A DNA stretch of 64,000 nucleotides from Trichobilharzia regenti (GCA_944472135.2 OX235270.1:76021168-76085167); one strand, 5' to 3'; positions 1-12,927 are shown, numbered from the stretch's first letter. Numbers and translations are program-made. Notes: generated from the sequence alone by a model not told the origin.

Positions 1-722
1 AAGACTAAACATTTTTTTTTAGAAAAAAACACCACTTTTTACTATGATGGATGAATTTTATTCACACTTGCTAGAAGATGAATCGTTGCAAGAAAACAGG
101 TTGTTGTCTTTTTAATTCAGTTATTTTGAGTGAGCGCTTCATCTAACTCTTTCTACTTTGTGATTAGCATTTGTATTTTGCTAAACTTGATTTTGAATAA
201 ACATCACCAGGTGTATACAATCAGTTATGTGTGTACATGTGCGTATGTTTGTATAAACATATAACAGAGTACGCTGATGAAATGTTTAGCCTGCCCTAAT
301 TGTAATTACTAATAAATCGCAAAGGAAACCAGTGCCTAAAAAATTCTCAGGTGAACTATCTGATAGCTAGTCTGCAAGTCAAACTGTTACTTTAAAAAAA
401 AGACATCTCTAACACAATGCTAGGTGGATTGCACACTCTGAACTTATTGGAAGATAGACTTGCACTTCAATAAAACTAAAACTACTACTCAAGATGGAGG
501 AATATTCGTCACAAAAAACAAACACAAACAAGCTACAACAAAAACATGTGACATGTGCTCTTATTGTTATGTAGGCGTGTCTGTATTTGTGTGTTTGTGT
601 GTGTGTGTGTTTGGTGGCCTGAAAGTGTACTAGAAAATTATACAAAGTATGATTGATTAATTGGTTCTACAGACTACAATATAAAGTTGTAAAGTATGCA
701 TACAACATAACCATTAAGTAAG

Positions 723-723
<1 letters not shown>

Positions 724-758
<35 letters not shown>
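724..758. repeat. (GT)n microsatellite
   Basis: About 17 GT units; a shorter GT run lies at 590-612. Confidence 0.95.
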
Positions 759-760
<2 letters not shown>

Positions 761-1107
761 GCGGATTATTCACTAAAATACAGATAAAAATAATAAAACA
801 GAGTGAAAACTCAATCGATTTCAATCAATATGAAAAGCCATATTACTGGTATACCAACTAATTCCGAGATCAATCTCTCGATGTGTAGGCATGTTTAGCA
901 GTGAATCTTTAACAGTAATGGTAATAACAATAATATTTGCAGACTTGTTTTATGTTGTGTATTTCTATCCAGCAAAGATATTTTCTACATGTGCTCTAAA
1001 AAGGGGTGACTGTTCAGTACGGAAGTGTCTGTCTTTGTATGCATTTCTGTAGATGATTTGCTTACGTGTATGTGTTGTTTGTTGTTGAGTTTACTTACTT
1101 TATTTTC

Positions 1108-1144
1108 AGTAATAATAATAATAATAAACTGACTGACTGACTAG
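1108..1144. repeat. (AAT)n next to (CTGA)n
   Basis: Six AAT-type units followed by three CTGA units. The AAT run could be the tail of a lost RTE copy, but no coding remnant precedes it. Confidence 0.7.
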
Positions 1145-1889
1145 TTATAGGTTTTCTGTTCTTTTTTTGTCGTTTCGATTCACATGAAAATTGTTCGAGT
1201 TTTCACTGACTATCTTATTAATCAAGTATTGATTGAGCAGGTAACATAATAAGTAAAACTGTAATAATATTAACAATAGGACTGTGAAGATGTAGGAGCT
1301 ATGAATGAATAACGACAGTGTTTCAACTAGCGCCCTTCAGGTAATTAGGTAACTCACCTACTAGCTGGGCCAAAGTTAATTTGTTAATAAGCTCTTACTG
1401 TTCACTTTATTCTTTGTTGTTTCGAATAGTTATCACTGAAGCAATTGAGTGATTTATTTTTTGATTGTCTGTTCTGTTAAACACATTCAATGAAAAGTGT
1501 GACCATTTTCAAGAAAAAACAACAACAATAACAATCACACTGACTACTACTCACTCACCAATGACTGTGTACATGCGCTTAATTTTGAGTGTAAAACTGG
1601 CTATATTCTCTGAACACTAACAGCATTTTCCCTTGTTACTAGGTGAAGCGCACTATTTCAAGTTAAGTTTTTTCAGTAATAACATAGGTTCTCCTGATAT
1701 CCGACAACAATATTTAGGCTTGAATGTTATCTAACCTGATTTCTTGTCGAAAAATAATTATTTGAATATCCCCGGTACGACATACAAGTATATTCTTACA
1801 TATTAGGCATTTAAGTGTCTGAAAGTGTCAGAATAATCTTGCGTTTCAAGTGGAACAGAGGGCTTCAACAGCACATCTCTGCTGTATTT

Positions 1890-2016
1890 TTTCGTTCCAA
1901 ACAAGGACGAAACAGCTATCAAGTACTCCCAGGTTTTCCAATGGTTCTCTAACTGATGTCAGCTCATGATGAAATCCTGTAACCAATCAACCAAATCCCT
2001 ACAAACCAATACTTGA
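1890..2016 (+). mobile_element. family-B SINE 3' fragment
   Basis: From AAGGACGAAACAGC to CTACAAACCAATACTTGAAT, the conserved tail of family B. Directly followed by a longer copy, giving a near-tandem arrangement. Confidence 0.8.
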
Positions 2017-2035
2017 ATACCAATGAGATGCTCAC

Positions 2036-2362
2036 TGGCGACTGGCCCTATTTAGTGAGAAGTCGTGACTAGTAGGGTGCAGCAGGTCGGGTGTAAGGAC
2101 AAATACTCGCCGAAGACATTGGCCAGCGGTTGCGCTACATCGTGAATTGGCAGAAATCAGAATTCATGGGCCATTGGATCGGATCCCAGTGGCTCAATGG
2201 TCTACGACCTAGCTCCCCTTGTAACCGGAAGGTCGTGGGTTCGAATCCCGGTGGGTGCATACGTCTGAAGAATCCCACACTAGGACGAAACAACTGTCCA
2301 GTAATCCCTGGTTGTTTTCCAATGGTTCTCTAACTGATGTCAGCTCATGATGAAATCCTGAA
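2036..2362 (+). mobile_element. family-B SINE, near full length
   Basis: Leader (ACTCGCCGAAGACATTGGCC), tRNA-like head at 2,182-2,260 with A-box-like TGGCTCAATGGTC and B-box GGTTCGAATCC, a hammerhead-like module, then TTTTCCAATGGTTCTCTAAC and CTGATGTCAGCTCATGATG. Truncated before the usual ending. Confidence 0.85.
2258..2311 (+). ncRNA. hammerhead-like module of family B
   Basis: Core CTGAAGA (fits CUGANGA), stem II ATCC...GGAC, GAAA, then CAACTGTC with a GTC cleavage triplet. Stem I is mismatched in this copy (ATACGT against CAGTAA). Confidence 0.6.
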
Positions 2363-3261
2363 GCCAACGTATATTTTCAAGTGATCAAACAGCTATTTAT
2401 ATCTATACAGTTTATATTCTTTAACCAATCACTGATAGTGTGATTTTAGCTTACATTAACGACATGAAATAGAATGTTCAAATATACATAGTATTCTGTT
2501 ACTAACGCAGTATTGAACTGTGGGAATAAATGTGAATAATATTCTGTTGGAACATATTGCCTGTATCACATCACCACAACAGCACAACTACCCAAAAGCT
2601 CTCATTTCCTCTTAACGTGATCTCCATGTCACACTTGAACTGGCTTTCACCTCGTTTATCACTCCGCCCCCCCACCCCCCGAGGGTCAACAGTCTACTCA
2701 GTGAATTTCCAATCCGTCTGTAGTTCCTTCTGTATATTTGCTGAGTGGTTCATTGTCTGAAGGATTTCCTTGTTGCTTACGCTTCTAACCCGGTTGAGCA
2801 TAGGATAGCCAGTACTGAAGGAAGTAAGGAATGAACTGATAAGAGTCTGCAGTAGACGGTAGGAAATGCTTTCGGTGACGCGTCTGCAAAGTCCCTTAAC
2901 CATATAGAAGCAATGACTTGATATTACTATCAAAAATTAGGATTTCATTTTCATTTCACTGATTTGAGAGTAATGGACGTCTGTGGAGAAATTGTAAAGC
3001 TAATATATCTGGAATGGAAAGTCAGTTTTCTCCTTCAATAGGGATTTCGTCATTGACTGATTAGATAACTCATCCTGTATCTTCATTATGGACATCAGAT
3101 TTCTTAGTGAATCCGTTATCATCCAGTCACTGTGTCCAGTGGCTCGTGATTAAAGACTTTTGTCATACTCCGGTGTGAATTCACTGGTCAAATCATTCTG
3201 TTGTGTGATCATGGGAGAATGATTAACTCAACTATGAACAGTTAGAAACTAGCGAAATAGG
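2363..3261. other. no gene seen
   Basis: Two short overlapping frames on opposite strands near 2,557-2,933 resemble no family I know. Nothing else. Confidence 0.5.
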
Positions 3262-3450
3262 TTGGCAGTGACTAGCAGTGGGATCCAGGATGCGCATTTT
3301 ATCCTGTTTGGGACTCATGAGCTGAGTGTACCCGCATTCCCCAGTGATTGTTGGTGTTCTCATCGAGGCTAGAACCCAGTGCTGATAGTCTCAAACGTCA
3401 AAGCGTTATACCCTAGATCACTTGAGCTATGAGAGCCACCTCTTGTTCAG
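3262..3450 (-). mobile_element. Sm-alpha-like SINE (family A), dead ribozyme
   Basis: Minus strand. The head and the ribozyme module are recognisable, but the core reads CTCATGA and the GAAA is AAAA, so cleavage is not expected. Confidence 0.82.
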
Positions 3451-3477
3451 CGGGTCTTATTATTTATTTACTTCAGT

Positions 3478-3690
3478 TTAGGTGGGAACACCATCACTCA
3501 CTGGGGAATGCAGGTACATCCAGCTCACAAGTCCTAAACACGATGAAGCGCGCATCCTGGACTCCACTGCTACTCACCGTCAACCAATCGACTTCAGGTT
3601 ACATAAACAGACATCGTTGAAGCATCTGCACAAGGAACTGACATGTCAACCGGTCAAGTAAATAGACGGGAAAATCTAAACTGAATGAAA
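3478..3690 (+). mobile_element. Sm-alpha-like SINE 3' part (family A), opposite strand
   Basis: Starts at GGTGGGAACACCATCACTCA, lacks the tRNA head, has core CTCACAA (dead) and keeps the body ending GACGGGAAAATC. With the previous copy it forms an inverted pair 28 bp apart. Confidence 0.82.
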
Positions 3691-3759
3691 ATAGTGAAAT
3701 GATTTATTTTTCGACCAAAAACCTCGCCAGATACTAGCTTGCTAGGCTACTAGCTTACT

Positions 3760-6700
3760 AGTTTTCTCGCCGGTCCCAAGCCCGGGTAAAGAGGGAGGGT
3801 TGGGGCGTGGTGCTAGCAACTCCACCCCTGTAAAACAACCAAATCGCTACAGAAACTTCAACGAATAAATATATTAAAAATTCTAAAAACATAAGCAATA
3901 GCCTTACTTTTCGCTGGAATCGGGGAAGTGAAATGACGCAGGCTGGTGAAAGCCTTCGGGAAGCCAGTCAGCCGATGTGCCTTCTTTCGATGAAAGCAAA
4001 AGTAAGGATGGGTACCTGGAATGTTCGCACAATGTACGAAACTGGAAAGGCTGCCCAGATAGCCGCTGAAATGAGAAGGTACAGAATAGAAGTGTTGGGA
4101 ATCTGCGAGAGCAGATGGAACGGAACTGGAAGGTGCCAACTACCTACTGGAGAGACAGTAATCTATTCCGGCCACCCAGAGGACAACCATGAGCACACCG
4201 AGGGAGTGGCCATCATGATGTCACCAACAGCAGCCAAAGCTCTCATGCAGTGGGAACCAATCTCCTCCAGGATAATGACAGCCAGGTTCAACTCAAAAGG
4301 AAGGAAAGTTACAGTCATTCAATGCTATGCGCCTACAAACGTCTCAGAACAAGAGAAGAAGGAGGCGTTCTACAGACAACTACAAGCAATAATGGACAAC
4401 GTCCCAAATGGCGATATCAAAATCCTGATGGGCGACATGAATGCGAAGCTGGGACGAGACAACACAGGAAGAGAACTCACCATGGGTCGTGAGGCCCTCG
4501 GTGAAATGAACGACAATGGTGAACTCTTCTCAGACTTCTGCGCCTTCAATGATTTGGTGATTGGCGGTAGTGTGTTCAAACACAAGGATATACACAAGAC
4601 GACATGGATTTCACCAGATGGAAACACCAAAAACCAAATAGACTTCATCTCAATTTCAAGAAAGTGGAGACGGAGCCTACTGGACACAAGGTCAAGGAGA
4701 GGAGCAGATGTGGGTTCAGACCACTATCTAGTACAAGGGACTTTCAAGGTGAAACTAAAAGCCTCGAGGATAGCTGGGGATAGGCCACAATGCAAGTTCA
4801 ACACTCAATTACTGAAGGACACAACCACAAAAGACACTTTCACTGCAACTGTCAGAGCAAAGCAGGAAACACTACGCGACATCACTGAAGAATCATGCGT
4901 GGAAGAACATTGGAAGTCTCTGAAGGCGATTCTCAACGAAACGTGTTCAACGGTTCTAGGAAGAAAGAAGAGACAAGACAAGGAATGGCTCTCAACGGAC
5001 ACTTGGAAATTAATAGAAGAGAGGAGAATGGTGAAAGAGAAAATGATTCAATGCAAGGACGGACAGGAGAAGGAGACGATGAGCTCAACTTACAAAGCAT
5101 TGGACAAAGAAGTGAAGAAAAGTGCTAGGAAGGACAAAAGACGATTCTACGACAATCTAGCTACTGAAGCTGAAAAGGCAGCAGGCAAAAGGGACCTGAG
5201 GACACTATATCAGATAACCAAATCTCTATCCGGGAAGAGATCAACACAAGCGAAACCTATAAAAGACAGCCAAGGGAAGCCCATTACCAAGGAAGAAAAA
5301 CAGATTAAACAATGGGCGGATCACTTCAAAGGACTCTTGAACCGACCATCACCTGCAACCCGTCCAGAAATACCAACAACAGCGCGCACACAACTGCAAG
5401 TTGACACCAATCCTCCAACGAGAGCTGAAGTCTTGAACGCAATCAAACTTCTGAAAGCTGGAAAAACAGCCGGACCAGATGGAATACCCCCTGAAGCACT
5501 GAAAGCAGACCCAGAGACGACAGCAGACATGCTGACTCCATTATTGCAAAAGGTCTGGAAGGAGGGAAAGGTGCCTACTGACTGGAGGAAAGGTTACCTC
5601 GTGAAACTACCAAAGAAGGGCGACTTACGGCTCACTCTGCAAGAACTGGCGAGGAATCATGCTCCTATCGACGCCAAGTAAAATCCTGAGTCGCATCATC
5701 CTGGAGAGATTAAAGGACGCACTGGAGACAGAACTCCGACCAGAACAAGCTGGATTCAGGAAAGGCAAATCATGTACTGACCAAATTGCAACTCTACGCA
5801 TCATCATCACAGAACAAAGCATGGAATGGCAATCAAACCTCTACCTCAACTTTATAGACTTTGAGAAGGCCTTCGACAGCGTTGATCGTGAAGTAATTTG
5901 GAAATTACTCGAGTACTATGGCGTACCCCAAATATTCATCAACCTTATTCAACAGCTGTACGACAACGGCACATGTCAAGTGATCCACAACGGAAGACTC
6001 AGCGAGGCGTTTGGAGTAAACACAGGAGTCAGACAAGGGTGCTTATTATCACCAATGATATTCCTAATTGTGGTGGACTGGATTATGCGTCAGACTGTGG
6101 GAAACGAGAAGACAGGAATATCCTGGACCGACGTGAAGAACCTAGAAGACCTGGATTTCGCGCGTGGATGATTTATGTTTGATGTCACACAAAATCGAAG
6201 ACTTACAAGCGAAAACCGACAAACTGGTCGAAGAAGCAGCGGCGAAGACAGGACTCCAGGTGAACATAGACAAGACGGAGGTTATGAAAATAACCAACCA
6301 ACAACAACAACAACATCCAACGTCAATCACCATCAACGGGAGGGATTTGAAAGAGGTTACTTCATTCACTTATCTAGGGAGCATTGTCTCAACTACAGGC
6401 GGAACGGACGAGGATGTCAAATCGAGAATCGGGAAGGCGAGAAACACATTCATCAGCCTGAAATCAATCTGGAAATCTTCGTCACTCAGCATCACCAACA
6501 AAATTCGGATTTTCAATACAAACGTAACAGTCAGTTCTTCTATACGGATCAGAAACTTGGCGGGGGTCACAAAGAATATTTCCAACAGGCTGCAGACCTT
6601 TATTAACAACTGTCTTCGCTCTATACTGAAGATCAGATGGCCGGAAAGAATCACCAACAAGGAATTATGGGAACAAACAAAGCAAGAACCAATCGCCCAA

Positions 6701-6975
6701 CAAATATGCAGGAGAAAGTGGAGATGGATCGGACACTCGCTGAGGAGACCGCTGGGTGACATCGCGCGCCAAGCCCTCGAGTGGAACCCGAAAGGGAAGC
6801 GGCGTGTGGGACGTCCAAGGGTGACATGGAGGAGATCGTGTGAAGAGGAGTTGAAAGAATATGGATTAACATGGATGCAGGCGAAAAGTATAGCAGAAGA
6901 CAGAAGAAAATGGAGACGTGCAGTTGAAGCCCTATGTTCCACTAGGAACCCAAGGGAGCAATAATAATAATAATA
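3760..6975 (+). mobile_element. RTE-like (SR2-type) non-LTR retrotransposon, near full length
   Basis: About 3.2 kb. The 5' UTR (3,760-3,930) includes the stretch GGTAAAGAGGGAGGGTTGGG and a CTACAGAAACTTC motif. One apurinic-endonuclease/reverse-transcriptase frame follows, and the 3' end closes with CCCTATGTTCCACTAGGAAC and an (AAT)n tail. Short 3' repeats instead of poly(A) are typical of the RTE clade, to which schistosome SR2 belongs. The element is plus strand and immediately follows two family-A SINE fragments. No clear target duplication found. Confidence 0.9.
3933..6964 (+). pseudogene. RTE endonuclease-reverse transcriptase, frameshifted
   Basis: Three consecutive open frames. 3,933-5,681 (582 aa) has the endonuclease: GTWNVR with Asn30, ICES with Glu59, GDMN near 167-170 and SDH near 262-264, then the start of the RT (GKTAGPDGIP). 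5,659-6,171 has LYLNFIDFEKAFDSVDRE and RQGCLLSP. 6,164-6,964 has the RT end, thumb and the C-terminal WRWIGH...[10 protein letters not shown] region. Two frameshifts break it: about 10 nt where 6 are expected near 5,630, and four extra bases near 6,158 that split the catalytic Ala-Asp-Asp. A third local shift near 6,525-6,575 is compensated within about 20 codons. All domains are present, so inactivation looks fairly recent, but it cannot make a working enzyme as written. Confidence 0.9.
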
Positions 6976-7483
6976 TTCCGTTTTCACATCCTCTATCTGC
7001 ATGATCACTAACAATGAGTTGTAACGTGACTAATTAGTCTTTTCAGTTAACCAACATCTTATCCTTATCTCTCTTAAGATAGCTTAGAAAGAGACCGGAG
7101 AGTATCCATTAATAATCAATTGCGTAATCACTGGAAAATATAGCTTTAATTTAAAGTGTCAGTTAATTCGTGTATACACCTTTATCAACCGGAAAAAAAT
7201 TAAGGTTTTCTCTCTCTTGTGTTTAATTTACATTAATCACTGCTGGACTAGGGGATTACTAACACGACAATAAATTGAAAACACATGGCAAATGAAATGA
7301 GGTTTTCAATGAAATCGTCTCCCTTCTTAAAAAACCTATAATTACAACAATTGTAAAGATATCAGCTACAGTTGGAAATATTTGATGAAATTAATGATTG
7401 AAACATCCGTAATAGTTAGTGAGATTGTTTGAGATGGAATTAAGCCGACTTGAATAAAAGTCTAAGTTATTCAAGTGTTGGTT
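6976..7483. other. nothing recognised
   Basis: Unique-looking AT-rich spacer between an RTE tail and a SINE. Confidence 0.5.
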
Positions 7484-7755
7484 TGTAGGGATTTGATTGG
7501 TCACAGGATTTCATCATGAGCTGACATTGGTTGGAGAACCATTGGAAAACAACCAGGGAGTACTGGGCAGCTGTTTCGTCCTAGTTTGGGACTCTTCGGC
7601 AGTACGCACCCACCGAGATTCGAACCCACAACCTTCCGGTTACAAGGGGAGCTCGTATACCATTAAGCCACTGGGACCCGATCCAATGGACAGTCCATGA
7701 ATTCCAATTTCTGCCAATTCACGATAACGCGCAACCGCTAGCCAATGTCTTCGGC
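7484..7755 (-). mobile_element. family-B SINE
   Basis: Minus strand, head B-box GGTTCGAATCT, ribozyme module with CCGAAGA and GCC in place of GTC. The module is identical to the one at 20,540-20,586. Confidence 0.85.
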
Positions 7756-7895
7756 CTTGTAACCGGAAAGTCCTGGGTTCGAATCCGGCGGGTGCGTACT
7801 GATGAAGAGTCCCAAACTAGGATGAAGCAGCTGTCCAGTACTCCCAGGTTTTCCAGTGGTTCTCTAACTGATGTCAGCTGATGGTGAAATCCCAA
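7756..7895 (+). mobile_element. family-B SINE 3' part, opposite strand
   Basis: Begins within the head (CTTGTAACCGGAAAGTCCTG), module GTACTG-ATGAAGA with GAAG for GAAA. Forms an inverted pair with the copy on its left. Confidence 0.82.
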
Positions 7896-8884
7896 AAAGT
7901 CTAAGTTGTTGCAGGTCTCATAGTAGTATTCTCTGTGTTACTAATTGACACAACGTTCTGCTGGCTGAGATACAACATCCATATAGTAAGCAAGCCTTTA
8001 TTTCACTTAAATCATCAACAGTATAGGATAAATGTGGAGTGAATGATTGATTATACCTTTTAATTTGCATATTCTATCCCCTTGTGATTTGAACCTGGTC
8101 ACTTATCCTTCATTACACAAATATCCAACAACAACAACTCATCAATGAATCATGAAGAGAAGTGAGATTACAACAACTAGCTGGTTAGCTACAGTGATGA
8201 GGTTAAACAGACAGTTATATACCATTCGTACTCATGACAGACTATTTGTATGCCCGGAGTGTCTGAACTTAGAGATCCGAGTCAGTTTGAGACTAACCGA
8301 ATTTCTGCTCGCTGCCTAGACAGAATAGTAATATATGGAATTAAACCCGTGAGTGGCATATTTTCTCTTCAAAATAAGTAGTTGGTTTTTTGAGATAAGG
8401 GGTATCAAATAGTTGCTCTCTCCAGTTTTTATTCAGACACAAGAGAAGAGACAGCTATACGGTTTCCTGACAAGTTATTTTTACTACCCAGTCTCCTTCG
8501 ACTGGAATTAGATGATTCACTTTTCTTTAGGAAAGTTTTTGTCAGTTAAAATATTGATCACTTATGCAACCAGACATTGTTATCACTGAGTGACCAAAAA
8601 ACACACCTTACTTCATTGGAATATCAATAAACTGTTTTAGAAGCAAATCGTTAATTGAATGATGTCTCAGTTAGCAGGATTCTCCTAAGGACTTGCAAAT
8701 AAAGACAAAACAACTGTCCAGTGAACTTAGTTTTGAAGTGAAACACTCGCTAAGCTATCTTCCTAATGAATCAGATTGTACGAATCAGCAGTTCCAGTTT
8801 CTGCTGGTGTAGAATAAGCTGAACAAATCATGTATAGTCCAACAACACAATCAAGGTGTGGGTCAAGTGCAAGTATATATTATT
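7896..8884. other. nothing recognised
   Basis: AT-rich, no long frame. Confidence 0.5.
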
Positions 8885-9062
8885 TTATATACATATTTTT
8901 TTAATATTTTTGATTACATCTTGATTCCATACCGTATTTTTTGGTACAGTTATGGAATTTCCAGCATGTGATATCGGCAGCCCAAATTTTGCAGCCCGAC
9001 CGTAGATATCAGTGGATCGAACCCCGGACCGTACGCATGGTCTGCGAGAGTCCTAACCACAA
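8885..9062 (-). mobile_element. family-C SINE (tRNA-headed)
   Basis: Minus strand: B-box region GGTTCGATCC, body GATATCT...CCCGAAATTTGG-like, GGAATTTCC, TGGTACAAAAAATACGG-like end and an A/T tail. The 5' end of the head is cut at 9,062. Confidence 0.8.
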
Positions 9063-11304
9063 ACAGTCAGGTGTCTCGAGAAAAAGTAGTTTTAGATTTT
9101 CATGATTAAGAAGTTATCTAGTACCTTAGGTAGAAAAATTGTATTGATTTGGTGTTCAAGTGGTAATCATCAAGGCAGTTGGATGTAAACAGTTATAGTT
9201 AACTGTGAATATGAATTAAGATCAGGGTTATAATTAAGGGGCTACAAAGAAACTGTCCTCAGTGGCGAAATGCGAAAGATGTTTAGATTCTGACTGCTTC
9301 GTTTTATCCTTTTGTATGCACATAACTGCAGTTCTCTGTATTCTTATCGCCATCAACACCAGGATTAGAGAAGCATTAAGTTGAGAATGTTGGAAATCTA
9401 AAATAACAGATAAATAAATAGAAAAATGTTTTTCACTGATCACTGAAAATTACTTTCTAAAAATCTTTTATTTTAAGGATTTTCACACGTGCTTACTAAG
9501 CATAAATAGCTACTATGGCACTCTGATTGACATATTTTAAATTGAGTATACACGCTTGCTGATTTAAACTGAGTGCTGTTTTTGTGTAATGTGAACCATT
9601 GGTTATTGACAAAAGTCATTTTATTTAGGAGTACAAATGCACATTTATAGATCAATACAATTCTTATTGCACTATCTGTTATTTAGATCATATATGATGT
9701 ACACCCTGGGTACATAATGCTTATATATATATATAAGCAAAATATCACCACCACCCCTTCTCTTTATAGATTTATAAAAAAAATAATCCATATCTTAATT
9801 TGTGTTATTGATCATTTTTCTATCAAAACAAATAGCCTTCTAGGCTTTAGAATAAAACAATCAGTTTATTTTCTAAAGAACAAAAAATAAAACGACTTAA
9901 TATTTTTACCAGAGCACTAGAAGCCGATTGGCTTTTAAGCACAGACTAGAAATCGAAAGTTTCGAAGAATTTTTAACTCTATTAAGTTAAAAAATGCAAT
10001 GAATGACTGTCAGTACGAACAGTTTAGTAAGCAAAATTTTAAAGTAGTATGATTATTAAAAATAAAACTTATTCAGGAGTTTGAATTAACTTCTGTCGTC
10101 AGTAGAGATTACTCAGAGAAGACTAGTCATCTGACAAGCAGTCTTACTGAAAATCGTCAACAGTCGTGAAGGTTCATTGAATCAATAGCTGTTGCAAACT
10201 AATAGATAGTAGTCAATTCGAATTCTCCTGCAGCGTGGTGTCCCCTAGCATATGTGACAGATAGACTTCAAAAGTTACTCTTCAGTTACATTAATTGATA
10301 TTCACTGATCAAGATAAAATAGTTGATACCTCTTGTTTTCTGTCAGTAGTTCACAGTGAATTCCAATATCCTACTGGTAGACCTTGACTACTGTACGATA
10401 TAAGTAAGGTATGTTACATGGGTAATACTAATGGCCAAAGAACAATATTGCCAGATGTTGAATTACCATCAGTGGGAGTGTGCATTCCGAATCATGAAAA
10501 GAGATGATGAAAGTTGGCATACACGATGATAAATATCATGGAAGCTTAGCAAAAATTCGAACGGTAGACTAAAATTGGTCTGTGTATCTTACAATAAAGT
10601 GCACACACGCACGCAGATGCATGAACTGAAACTAAAATTAAAGAGTGAAATAATGTTAAGCATAATTTGAAATACAATAGTTCAAACATGCCTATAAGAT
10701 TAATTAGAACTGTATTCAAATGTGGATACTCCATAGGCGGTAGACATTTTATTGTAAAACAAATTGATAAACACGCAATATAAGTCCAAATATTCAAGAC
10801 TGTTTCTTAGCACTTAGAGTCTAAAAGGTTTATTACGGGACTGTTAAGTTTCACTACGTAATCATCTTTCTACCCACCTGATCAACTGTGTGTTCGCGTA
10901 CCACTGAAGTGTTTCTAAGTGGCAACAAAAAGCATTCCTTCTGTGTTCTTTACTTTTTACCGGTTCTTACAACAATACTCACTGTCTCATAAATGGTATG
11001 TATATACATTCTCAGTAAAGGTTAGGACGCTATGCACTGGTTTATATGCAGCAAATCAACATACCAAACTTACCTTGCATTCTACCTTCCTGTTATTTTC
11101 TCAGAACACAGGTAATGGCAACTCTTTTACTTTTCAAATGGTATATTGCTTTAAAACACATACCTCTAGACAACAGATCAAATTTTCAGTCCACTGTTCA
11201 TATACCGCTTCAGATCGATGTGAGTTGGCCATATATCAATAAATTAAATATTCCCATAGTAAAATTTAGAACAACACATTTCAGCGAACAATATTGTTTT
11301 CAAT
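9063..11304. other. nothing recognised
   Basis: AT-rich with small frames only (9,234-9,655; 10,546-10,797; 10,919-11,242), none with recognisable motifs. Confidence 0.5.
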
Positions 11305-11636
11305 TAGATCTCATCAGCCTTAACTTTAATATATATAAGTTTACAAATAAAAATTCAAATATAAACCAATCATGGTGTTTTGTCTATAGGACAATACGAT
11401 GGTGAATATAAATTGTGCAATTAGTCATAATAGTAGTAATGATAATATTGATAATAGTAATAATAATAATGGTCTTATCAATAATAAGGATGAAAAAGTG
11501 AGGCAATCTGTGATAACACGAATAATGAAAAAGAGTACGATTAAACAAACAATTGTTCAGGTGGAAGTAGTCGATAAAGGCTAGTAAAAACAAATGAACT
11601 GATTACGTAATGTTAGATTGTAAGGGAAGGAAATGA
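11305..11636 (-). repeat. left arm of PLE inverted repeat
   Basis: Inverted match to 12,928-13,256. The outer edge is near ATCTCATCAG (about 11,308); the inner edge ends TAAGGGAAGGAAATGA at 11,636. Confidence 0.9.
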
Positions 11637-12620
11637 AACACGTTTATAATGAAGATAAGATTAAGGAATGATAAGAAAGGGTTGAAAATATAAATAAGGG
11701 ATGGTGTATAAGTCTTTTGTTGGTTATGTCTTATTAGGCCACGGGAGGGATAATGGCTGAACGAACTTCTTTTGAATGCATAATTTAGGTTTAATAGTTC
11801 GAATGCCTATCGCCTCAGCTGTGTGCAGTAGACGAATACGAAGTCTATTAGAAAGATTCTGTGGGATACGATGAATTACTTTGAAGGCTTTCGTTTTATC
11901 GACTACATGACCACTATCAATTAGATGTGACAGAATTGAGCTACGGATTGTTTTTGTCTGTCCTTTGCCAAACCACGATGGGAGATGTTCACTAACACCT
12001 TGGCTAAGCTGTCTAGTAGTACGCCCAACATAACTGTCACCGCAGGTGCAGTTGAATTGATAAATACACATAGATGTGGCAAAACTATCAAGCTTATCCT
12101 TCGTTTGCGTTCCAATCATTCGTCGGCTAGAGAATGACAAACACAGGTGTGCTGCGTAAAATGTATACTCTTTGAAAGTCTTTGGAATAGAATCTCACTT
12201 GATAAGTCCCCATTAAATTGTAACTTAATAAATAGAGGTTTTTATGTGCAGTCAGAGTCTCAGGTTTTTTCTCTGATGGTTTCATATGTTTCTTTATGAA
12301 ACTACTCGGATAGCCCATCTCCGTCAAGGAATCGTCAATGTATTTAAATTCCTTTTGTAAGAGGTCATCCGTACATGTCTTCCCTGCTCTGCTCGCGAGA
12401 CATTTTACAACATTCCTTTTATATTTAACGGGCACATAACTAGGGAAGTGTGTGTACTGCCCTGTGAATGTGCTTTTTCTCTACACACTTCTCCCAAGTG
12501 ACCCATCTTCTCTCCTACTTAGCAAGACATCCAGGAAATGTAGTTTATTCTCCTGCTCCTCGTCACAAGCAAAGGCAAGCGAAGGGTGGATGTTGTTGAA
12601 TTTAAGTAACAATTCAATAA

Positions 12621-12830
12621 TTAATATGACCCGTTGCACAAGAGGTGGCTCTCGTGGCCCAAGTGGTCTAGTGGATAACGCTTTGGCGTTCGAAACTATG
12701 GGTACTGGGTTCGAGCCTCGGTGGGAACATCATCACTCACTGAGAAATGCAGGTACATCCATCTGACGAGTCCCAAATAGGAAGAAATGCGCATCCTGGA
12801 TTCCACTGCTAGTCACCATCCACCAATTTT
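12621..12830 (+). mobile_element. Sm-alpha-like SINE (family A) inside a PLE
   Basis: Plus strand, opposite to the PLE it interrupts. Head with TGGCCCAAGTGG and GGTTCGAGCCT, then a hammerhead module, truncated soon after it. 5' end near GACCCGTTGCACAAGAGGTG. Confidence 0.87.
12751..12809 (+). ncRNA. hammerhead ribozyme, weakened
   Basis: ATCCAT, core CTGACGA, GTCC...GGAA, GAAA, TGC/GCA, ATC, CTGGAT. The core is intact, but the innermost pair of stem I (T/C) and the base of stem II (G/A) are mismatched. Confidence 0.75.
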
Positions 12831-12927
12831 ATCCTAACAATTCGTCTATTTTAACATTTTCATCAGCTAAGATAAATGTATCATCGACATATCGGTAATA
12901 CATATCCAACTCCTTGATGGTATCCTT

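Larger units (their letters stand above)
1..1889. other. no gene seen
   Basis: AT-rich sequence with microsatellites only; the one open frame (409-645) comes from a GT-rich tract. Confidence 0.6.

Noticed and set aside
409..645. 78-aa minus-strand frame
   Set aside because: His/Thr-rich part comes from a GT microsatellite; nothing else supports it.
2182..2260. Functional tRNA gene
   Set aside because: A- and B-box-like motifs are present, but the sequence is the head of a repeated SINE; cloverleaf pairing is poor and several copies exist.
11384..11593. Conserved 69-aa protein, found twice (also 12,970-13,179)
   Set aside because: Both lie in the inverted arms of one PLE; identity is due to the repeat, and the peptide is an Ile-rich translation of ATT runs.
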